From Nectonema munidae (taxonomy: Eukaryota > Nematomorpha > Nectonematoida > Nectonematidae): a stretch of 64,000 nucleotides of DNA. A program made the position numbers and the translations under genes. Shown here in pieces: positions 60,201-64,000 of the stretch (position 1 is the first letter of the stretch; each line of letters starts with the position of its first letter). Location of the stretch: contig JAUIRK010000916.1 of assembly GCA_030549495.1 (NCBI GenBank), forward strand, positions 1,153,001-1,217,000, written 5' to 3'. Under the pieces are notes generated by a model. The model did no database searches. It was not told the DNA's origin and saw nothing but the letters and a program-made list of their open reading frames with translations.

Positions 60201-60324
60201 ATCAAGACTAGGTATCAAAGATAAGAAAACTTCAATGCCACTAGCTGACGCAGCAAAAAACGAAAGAGGATCATAATCTAGATTGAGATAGGAAGAATTC
60301 ACGTGACTTCCAGGTAAAAGATAT
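39021..60324 (-). CDS. FHIP1: FHIP1 (FAM160A-type) homolog, C-terminal ~60% in six exons; 5' part lies beyond the window
   Basis: FHIP1 is the FHF-complex subunit that, with FTS (AKTIP) and Hook proteins, couples dynein to Rab5-positive early endosomes. Six minus-strand exons match human FHIP1B in order: 60,324-59,795, 55,721-55,425, 51,589-51,203, 50,839-50,661, 47,274-47,103 and 39,204-39,021. Diagnostic matches are YLLPGSHV with EVFLSLIPS, NYAEYLSDAKKQVEACSRAC, GPFILFLFTKLQNM, and finally AAYSVIIYIEFLKELSAIST. Splice phases close exactly across the first four joins (exits 1, 1, 1, 0). The fifth exon leaves phase 1 while the last needs phase 2, so one small exon between 39.2 and 47.1 kb is probably unseen. 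About 580 residues are visible. N-terminal exons lie past 64,000. Introns reach 7.9 kb and are filled with transposons. Confidence 0.9.
40553..41941 (+). pseudogene. repeat-family protein of unknown function (probably transposon-derived), broken, inside an FHIP1 intron
   Basis: I recognise this as a protein family found in many copies in arthropod genomes, with conserved blocks GDQDKARAPHMVCKKCTEYL, WKEPKDHGSDCYFCAINLTG, DWRLFIDSNKRSLKTVLVHN, KYPCFLCTWDSR, KLKAGIFDGPQIRQLIRD, FLGNNK and SDEQGERFHQDIKEMETRYQ followed by GRW. No catalytic domain is known to me. The copy lies in at least three frames. It has a frameshift near 40,760, an in-frame stop at 41,254, a shift after 41,452 and another near 41,615. 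About 50 residues expected before DWRLFID are missing. It is antisense to FHIP1 and less A/T-rich than its surroundings. Multicopy occurrence suggests a mobile element, but no ends were found. Confidence 0.65.
43214..43411. mobile_element. nested 198-bp CAGTGACGTAGC-type MITE (copy 1)
   Basis: It begins CAGTGACGTAGCTAGGC and ends CTGGTTACACCACTG. The flanks CTTCTCTC and CTTCTATC form an 8-bp duplication with one mismatch, hAT-like. It contains a C homopolymer. It is present in both composite copies (also 60,913-61,110), so it entered before they separated. Confidence 0.75.
43909..44185 (+). mobile_element. minisatellite-bearing element, forward copy in composite 1
   Basis: The ends GGTCCTCGGACATTTCGCCC and ...TCTGTCGACC form an imperfect inverted repeat around copies of a ~42-bp unit (CGCCCCATTATTTTCATAAG...). 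The flanks GTTAGTTT and GTTATTTA may be a decayed 8-bp duplication. The equivalent in composite 2 is 61,736-62,080. Nonautonomous, no coding. Confidence 0.7.
44407..44560 (-). repeat. tRNA-derived SINE inside composite copy 1
   Basis: Minus strand: a tRNA-like head (gggtggtatggcaggttggt, A-box region), a B box as ggattcgattcc, then a body and a CTTTTACTT tail at the low end. The same insertion is at 62,313-62,463 in copy 2, so it predates duplication of the composite element. Confidence 0.75.
45204..46009 (-). mobile_element. minisatellite-bearing element, inverted 806-bp copy, clean insertion in composite 1
   Basis: It begins GGTCGACATACATTTTGCCC and ends GGGGCGAAATGTCTGAGGACC, the reverse orientation of the element at 43,909. 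It is flanked by perfect 8-bp duplications TTTTAAAG (45,196-45,203 and 46,010-46,017). Composite copy 2 has the unfilled site with a single TTTTAAAG at 63,665-63,672. GG...CC ends with an 8-bp duplication recall Merlin-type elements, but no transposase is present. It carries about seven units of the ~42-bp minisatellite at its right side. Confidence 0.88.
47103..47274 (-). CDS. FHIP1: FHIP1 exon (fifth identified)
   Basis: Acceptor ttttttcaag, then VLHEIKTSLQEISLHFPHFY followed by KYIKRASKSLVEKSA, aligned to human FHIP1B VLGSVKNKIENFAASQEDFP and LLSKAKKYLIARG. A Ser/Asn-rich tail then runs to a donor A|GTATGA at 47,102. Entry phase 0 matches the previous exon; exit phase 1 does not fit the terminal exon directly. 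Confidence 0.88.
47559..47968. mobile_element. hAT-type MITE, 410 bp, in an FHIP1 intron
   Basis: The ends CAGGAGTCGGCAACC and GGTTCCCGACCCCTG are an imperfect inverted repeat of the widespread CAGGGGTCGGCAACC hAT type. The flanks TCTTAGAG (47,551-47,558) and TCTTAAAG (47,969-47,976) are an 8-bp duplication with one mismatch. It has no coding capacity beyond chance readings. Confidence 0.88.
50164..50464. mobile_element. possible ~290-bp MITE with GAGTGGCGTAGC / GCTACTGG ends
   Basis: Left ttgagtggcgtagcaag and right cagctggttacgctactgg are roughly inverse and resemble the CAGTGGCGTAGC family nested at 43.2 and 60.9 kb. Exact ends and a duplication could not be fixed. Confidence 0.45.
50661..50839 (-). 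CDS. FHIP1: FHIP1 exon (fourth identified)
   Basis: Acceptor tttgtttttag, then GPFILFLFTKLQNMPNNSFH and VNIQLTALISRLVAYPLPIL, ending TKCFSLMQ at donor CAA|GTAATT (50,660). Human FHIP1B reads GPFMAVLFAKLENMLQNSVY, VNFLLTGLVAQLACHPQPLL and VKSLLQ. This is the most conserved block seen in the window and fixes the family assignment. Confidence 0.95.
51043..51122 (-). repeat. tRNA-like SINE head or tRNA pseudogene in the small FHIP1 intron
   Basis: The minus strand reads ggcccctatggcattgtggt (A box TGGCATTGTGG), then about 30 bases, then a B box GTTCGATTCCC. The 3' side does not pair with the 5' acceptor strand, so this is not a functional tRNA. It occupies much of a 363-bp intron between two FHIP1 exons. 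Confidence 0.6.
51203..51589 (-). CDS. FHIP1: FHIP1 exon (third identified), linker region
   Basis: The acceptor ctattgaaag joins the preceding exon's A to give a Ser codon, then IIKDQNFQMENDANDSNCDK and onward to ...DNAFSDSNKHL at donor G|GTATAA (51,202). It encodes an acidic, low-conservation linker (about 129 residues) that corresponds to the variable mid-C-terminal part of FHIP1. Assignment rests on phase continuity and flanking conserved exons. Confidence 0.82.
52249..52983. mobile_element. Tigger-like MITE, 735 bp, in an FHIP1 intron
   Basis: It begins CAGTCAACCCCCTATTCGTG and ends ...GAATAAGCTGGGTTGACTG, with TA on both sides (52,247-52,248 and 52,984-52,985). The 10-bp terminal repeat CAGTCAACCC is perfect and more weakly paired sequence extends inward. 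TA duplication and CAGT ends are typical of pogo/Tigger derivatives. No transposase. Confidence 0.82.
53052..54792. mobile_element. CAGTAAAACCTCG-ended DNA transposon, decayed
   Basis: The left end CAGTAAAACCTCGTTATCTC follows TA. Both halves are rich in the subterminal motif TTCGAGATATC (53,096, 53,113, 54,662, 54,770), the right end inverted. The terminal bases at the right are degenerate (tcgaagtttcacata). The interior has only fragments, including VERSFSKLKKTTRK near 54,310, reminiscent of the C-terminal dimerisation region of hAT-like transposases, while the ends look pogo/Tigger-like. It could be a chimera of two elements. Confidence 0.6.
55425..55721 (-). CDS. FHIP1: FHIP1 exon (second identified), linker region
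   Basis: Acceptor tttatttcag, then S-DPFESNSNYNSKNTKSSS and an acidic Ser/Asn-rich stretch, ending ...KSLICRIR at donor A|GTACGT (55,424). Phases fit both neighbours. There is no strong similarity to human FHIP1B, as expected of the variable linker. Confidence 0.82.
55790..58344 (+). mobile_element. piggyBac-family DNA transposon, decayed, in an FHIP1 intron
   Basis: The left boundary is TTAA|CCCATTAATGACC (TTAA at 55,786-55,789). Subterminal palindromes gttcctataaaaggaac (about 55,923) and gttcctatagaggaac (about 57,999) lie on either side of the transposase region. The right terminus was not found. A hAT-type end (CAGGGGTTCTCAACC, 58,345) interrupts a third gttcctc motif, so the right end has been displaced or lost. 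Confidence 0.78.
56140..57914 (+). pseudogene. piggyBac transposase, broken, lacking a catalytic Asp
   Basis: Pieces in order: an acidic N-terminus; FQKVFNDEIVDLIVTETNRY; LEKFLGILLTYGYNSRPSQR with MYWQKDDD and MSRKRFEDIKSCLHF; IRPIQNLL then LSIDE (first catalytic Asp); FRFFFTSYDLLKVL where families have FDNFFTS (second Asp replaced by Arg, third position N also changed); MGTVRENRM; VSIVQWLDNRVIYLASNFWK; then GVDLLDRFVS, AWKLYMEL, and a C-terminal Cys-rich tail (CSCKKNTTKMCFQCKVRLHP-LCF). At least five frame breaks or stops separate these pieces. Inactive. Confidence 0.85.
58345..58420 (+). mobile_element. 5' terminus of a hAT-type element
   Basis: CAGGGGTTCTCAACCTTTTT followed by gtaccccc is a widespread hAT end. 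It is preceded by CTCTAGAG. No matching right end or second CTCTAGAG was found downstream, so only the terminus is claimed. Confidence 0.55.
59130..59640 (-). repeat. possible LINE-type remnant in the first FHIP1 intron
   Basis: The minus strand near 59,300 reads HCGICGKSVESNYIICKSC, a C-x2-C...C-x2-C arrangement like the zinc-knuckle tail of some non-LTR retrotransposon proteins (pattern C-x-x-C-x-x-x-V-x-S-N-x-I-x-C-x-x-C). The surrounding sequence is less A/T-rich but heavily broken. Weak; could be another repeat type. Confidence 0.3.
59795..60324 (-). CDS. FHIP1: FHIP1 exon (first identified in window)
   Basis: After acceptor tttgcttttag (60,326-60,325) one base completes a codon (Arg in relatives), then YLLPGSHVNSSYLNLDYDPL, GIEVFLSLIPS, an acidic/Ser-rich insert, and LFFSNYAEYLSDAKKQVEAC followed by SRACHNWKSKYCKF. 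Human FHIP1B has RYLVPCNHV, ADKFLSLIPRC and YLEYLREARRGVDRCVRACR at the same positions. The exon ends LYQDI at donor A|GTAATT (59,794). The length of 530 nt keeps phase with the next exon. Confidence 0.92.
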
Positions 60325-60912
60325 CTAAAAGCAAATTATTTTATTTTCATAAGAGCTAACCCAATTATAATACATGTTGGAGTAAGTCACTTCATGCAAT
60401 GAATCTACCATTAGCCGCATACGAAACACACTATATTTCAGGGGCGCACATCCGGGGGGGCAATGTGTTTTCAGGGGGGCGAAAATGACCTTCGCCCCCA
60501 ATAATTTTCTATAAGTAAGAGTTGCTGCTTGTTTATAAAACATGTATGCAGACTTTCGAATCAATCAAGCATCATGCCAAGTTGCTCTGAAATTCCTATC
60601 GAACATATTTTACAGACAATGCGTGAGAGCTATATAATAATAATCCATTGCTTCAATATGCACACAATAAGTAAGCAATGTTTATCACAGTGTCTCGTAG
60701 TATTTTTGAGCAAACACATGTTGATGATCCACTAGATTTTCTCATCTTTTGTCACAGTGATGATTCTATTTCTCTTTCTCTCTCCTCTGTTTTTCTCTTC
60801 CGCTTTCTCTGCTAAAATTCAATCATTCACTCAAGCTCATTCAAGCTCTCTTCTTTCATTCAAGCCCTCTTCTCTTGTTAAGCCCTTCTATCTCATTCAG
60901 CTCTCTTCTCTC

Positions 60913-61110
60913 CAGTGACGTAGCTAGGCTGGGGCATGAGGGGCCGTGCCCACACTCCTATGTACCGCATGGTGCCCCCATGCAACTTATGCGATATAAG
61001 TTTTTGAAAATTTCTCCAATGAAAGAATCAAGAAAGTATAAATAATGTTGCGCAAGTTTTTTGTTTTTAAATTGTGCCCCTTCTATCAACTTTTTTTGGC
61101 TACACCACTG
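60913..61110. mobile_element. nested 198-bp CAGTGACGTAGC-type MITE (copy 2)
   Basis: Same element and same site as 43,214-43,411, here ending TGGCTACACCACTG, with flanks CTTCTCTC and CTTCTGTC. Confidence 0.75.
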
Positions 61111-61143
61111 CTTCTGTCTAATTTGCATTTAGAGTTAAATTAA

Positions 61144-61273
61144 CCCATTTAAGACCAAGCAAAGCAGACGATATCTAAAAAAAAGCAGACGATTTATATT
61201 CAAAGTCATTGAAAAAAGCAGACGAAGATGAAATTACTTATGTTCCAAAATAGGAACATTGGGCGTAAATGGG
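61144..61273. mobile_element. piggyBac-type MITE, 130 bp, private to composite 2
   Basis: TTAA|CCCATTTAAGACC ... GGGCGTAAATGGG|TTAA, with TTAA on both sides (61,140-61,143 and 61,274-61,277). Copy 1 has the unfilled site (aaattaaaatag, about 43,439). The ends and the internal gttccaaaataggaac palindrome match the style of the larger piggyBac element at 55.8 kb, so that family probably supplied the transposase. Confidence 0.88.
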
Positions 61274-61735
61274 TTAAATAGTTTTCAATCGTTACAATTT
61301 TATATCAATGAATATTGTTAGACTCGCGCTAAGAATTTTTTTCAACAAAAGTCACTTAATCTTTATCACTACGTTTGCTACATTTTGTAACATTTGAAAA
61401 CTTTAATTTTTTCAAGTCAAGAAATTTTTTTAAATAGTTATTTGGGTATGAATATTTTGATTATCTATTCACTTTAAAAGCAAGAATACTCTATTTGCTT
61501 AATATTTGAGCAGAGATATTTTTATAATGTTCGATTGTTAAATTTTATAAGTAACACTGTACATAATCAAATCACTTGTTTTAAGAAAATTTGTTGATTA
61601 TTATAATAAAAATATAGTATCGAAACAAAATGTACTTGATCTATTTATGACAGCTGTCAGAATTTTATTTGTAGACAAATATTCAAAAAAACGCAATGAT
61701 TTTCTTTTCTCGTATACTTTGATTTATGTTAGTTT

Positions 61736-62080
61736 GGTCCTCGAACATTTCGCCCCATTATTTTCATAAGACAGTTCGTCCCATGGACAATTCGCCCCAT
61801 TATTTTCATAAGACAGTTCGTCCCATGGACAATTTGCCCCATTATTTTCATAAGACATTTTGTTTCATGGACAATTTGCTCCGTTATTTTCATAAGACAT
61901 TTTGTCTCATGGACAATTCTAAAAAATTAAGAGATAAATTGATTAATTTGAAATAATTTAATAGAGATAAAATAAACAAGAATATCAAATTTTTTAATAA
62001 TTTTACACATAATAAGCAAAGATGGATGAAACTAATAGTCTATGAGACAATATGTCTATGGGGCGAAATGTCTGTCGACC
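61736..62080 (+). mobile_element. minisatellite-bearing element in composite 2
   Basis: GGTCCTCGAACATTTCGCCC ... GGGGCGAAATGTCTGTCGACC, with about four units of the ~42-bp repeat. It is orthologous in position to 43,909-44,185 in copy 1 but longer, so unit number has changed since the copies separated. Confidence 0.75.
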
Positions 62081-62312
62081 GTTATTTAAATAATTTTTTA
62101 ATTATAAGGGCTAGCTACTTAAACGTTGGCTTTTGCTGCTTATAAAAACTTGAAAATATCAAATAAACACTAATTCTTTATGCCTCCTATTATTTTTAAA
62201 TTATTCAGAGAACAGACGGTTCCATTTTAAAATAGTGAAAATTGCTTTATTAGTTTATTTTGTTTCCTTTCTCTCTTATGTTAATTATGTAGCAAATTTT
62301 TCAATTTTGAGT

Positions 62313-62463
62313 AAAAGGTTAGGTGCAGCGGATGTATTTTCATTGACCAGGCACTGATGTACCGCTTATGTCAAACTATGAACAAATTCGTATCGATGAG
62401 AAATCGAATCCAGAGGCTTCCGTGCTAAGTCCATCATCTCAACCAACCTGCCATGCCACCCAT
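62313..62463 (-). repeat. tRNA-derived SINE inside composite copy 2
   Basis: Same insertion as 44,407-44,560 with a handful of differences (for example tcattgaccaggca against ttgttgacaaggga). Confidence 0.75.
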
Positions 62464-62999
62464 AGAGTATGCTGTAGGGGGTACGTCAAATTAGTTTCCA
62501 AAAACTTAAGTTCTACCCTAAAATTTTTTAGATTTTGTTGAAGCTCTATAACTTTTTCTGATAGACTTTTTTTCCTTAAAAGTTATTATAAAAGGCTAAT
62601 CATTGCAAAATGTTAACAGTTATTTTACTTTTTGTAGATTTTTGTAGCTTGTATCAATTTAGCTTTTAAACTATTTTTGAATGATGCTGAGTAATAATGC
62701 GATCTTAATTTTTTGTTTTATTTTTGTTTGCACAATTATAACTTCGTTTTATACCCTTGTCCCTGAATCAATCACATTTTTTAATATAAACATCGCAGGG
62801 TGTCTAGTAGACTCTTTGCCTTTAGACTACATTCACTCATATAAAACTATCCAACCTTGAGTTATTTGTTTTCTCTATGAATCAAATATCCTTTCATCAA
62901 TTCCTGTAATGTGCCTGGTAGACTACATCATTTTTCAAATGAAAAGCCTATTCCACCCCCTAACATTTTTGGATTTTTTTAAACTAGTTTATATTCGAT

Positions 63000-63534
63000 G
63001 GTTGTAGGTAAAAATACCCCTGAAATAAATGCCCCCAATTAAAAAGTAGGAAAAAATGCCGCCTAATTTTTGATTTTCAGGATTTTTTTTAATTATATAA
63101 ATATTTTTATTTGTTACGGTTTTGAAAGTCTAAATTTTTAAAATTTCTTAATCTATAGGGTTTTTTCTTTATAAAGTTCTTGAAAAAAATAGCAAAGGTG
63201 CAGATTTGTGGGAATGTGTTCTTAAAATCAGTTAAAATACAAATTATATTTAGAAAGTGTTCTGATACACGCAAAGTCCCAAAATATTTGCTGTTTTATA
63301 AATTTTTTTTTTGTATTTAAAAAATTGTCGTATGCTGAGTTTTTTAGTTTACTTTAATTAAATATTAAATGTTTTAGATGAAAAGTTAACTTTTTTTTTA
63401 CAAAAAATCTTTATTTGACATATCTTTTTTAAAAATTTTAATTAATAATTTTTTGTGTTGGGGCATTTTTTGGGGGTCATTTTTACCGGGAGCATTTTTT
63501 CCTACTTTTTAATTGGGGCATTTTTTCTGCGCAC
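63000..63534. mobile_element. 535-bp MITE private to composite 2
   Basis: It begins GGTTGTAGGTAAAAATACCC and ends GGGGCATTTTTTCTGCGCAC. Both ends carry several aaaaatgcccc-type motifs and a shared aattaaaaagtaggaaaaaa in inverse orientation. It is flanked by TATATTCGAT at 62,990-62,999 and 63,535-63,544, a duplication of up to 10 bp. Copy 1 reads straight through (tatattctgcaaactt, about 45,070). No coding. Confidence 0.82.
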
Positions 63535-63784
63535 TATATTCGATATGCAAATTTAATTAATATATTTTCGCTGGAAGTATAGTATTTAAATTCACCAATT
63601 TTGTAAAAAAATATAAATTATTCTTATAAATTTAGGACTTTAGGTGTGCGCTGAGTACACTCTATTTTAAAGGATTGCTTGAATATTTGGTCTCCCCTGG
63701 TATTTCCAGACCACTAATTTTGAAAATTGCAAGAAAAAAATTTCGCCCCCAACAATTTTGAGGATGTGCGCCCCTGCTATATTT

Positions 63785-64000
63785 ATATATCATATCCTAC
63801 TTCACAATGTAATCATTTATCAATTGAAGAAATGTAAAATTTTATGTCCAAAATATTATCTGCAATTTACTTCAGCTGAAACTCAATGAAATATCATTTT
63901 TAAGTTTTTAATTTAAATCCATTAAAAAATCAAAGTTTTAAATAATTTTTCAAGCTTGAAATTTTTTTTTTAAATATTTAAAAATTTTCATACTTTTAAG
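63785..64000. other. FHIP1 intron continuing past the window, nothing else seen
   Basis: A/T-rich sequence with no exon-like reading. The remaining FHIP1 exons must lie beyond position 64,000. Confidence 0.4.

Larger units (their letters stand above)
60439..63776. mobile_element. hAT-type composite element, copy 2 (3,338 bp)
   Basis: It begins CAGGGGCGCACATCCGGGGG and ends GAGGATGTGCGCCCCTG. The flanking CTATATTT (60,431-60,438 and 63,777-63,784) is a perfect 8-bp duplication. It aligns with copy 1 along its length but carries two private insertions (61,144-61,273 and 63,000-63,534) and lacks the 806-bp insertion of copy 1. It lies in the FHIP1 intron upstream of the first exon seen here. 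Confidence 0.9.

Noticed and set aside
61726-61956. 76-residue reading with repeated PHYFHKTVRPMDN units
   Set aside because: It is a translation of the ~42-bp minisatellite inside a transposon; the same happens on the minus strand at 45,730-45,936.

Overview
The window is AT-rich, repeat-laden invertebrate nuclear DNA with spliced genes, large introns and many DNA transposons. The recognisable host genes (an FHIP1 homolog, a TCF21/musculin/HLH54F-type bHLH factor, SLC35F6 and a CCDC115/VMA22-like protein) fit an arthropod. The mixture of tRNA-derived SINEs, hAT, Tigger, piggyBac and Merlin elements made me think of a copepod such as a caligid sea louse. That is an impression from composition and element types, not a proof. 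I recognised no retrovirus-like, LTR or Polinton-like element and no toxin gene.

Layout. 1-8.9 kb is intergenic, with a SINE, a LINE 3' remnant and a 180-bp inverted-repeat MITE. 8,968-11,723 (+) is a two-exon bHLH gene; exon 1 is short and has to be read out of a splice-site context. 12.1-20.2 kb is a transposon field: a hAT-type MITE, a 3.27-kb dead Tigger/pogo element, a 242-bp long hairpin and the C-terminal end of a hAT element. 21.8-24.6 kb is T- and G-homopolymer rich, with a ~19-bp minisatellite; it may be poorly polished sequence. 25.1-25.6 kb (-) encodes a CCDC115-like V-ATPase assembly factor. 27.3-28.45 kb (-) encodes an intact, intronless SLC35F6 with a C-terminal dileucine sorting motif. 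A 545-bp Merlin element with perfect ends sits 132 bp upstream of its start codon. 29-36 kb is gene-poor and includes a ~1.8-kb higher-order tandem repeat. 36.1-37.95 kb is a decayed, intron-bearing hAT transposon.

From 39.0 kb to beyond the right edge the minus strand carries the C-terminal ~60% of FHIP1, the subunit that links FTS-Hook and dynein to early endosomes. Six exons were identified by hand. Splice phases close exactly through the first five; one small exon before the last is probably unseen. The introns are packed with transposons: a decayed multi-frame repeat protein, two 3.4-kb copies of one hAT-type composite element, hAT and Tigger MITEs, a dead piggyBac and SINEs. The two composite copies differ by three clean insertions, so the order of nested insertion can be read directly.

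No operon-like or defence system is visible. The main results are the hand-assembled host genes and the nested transposon record.
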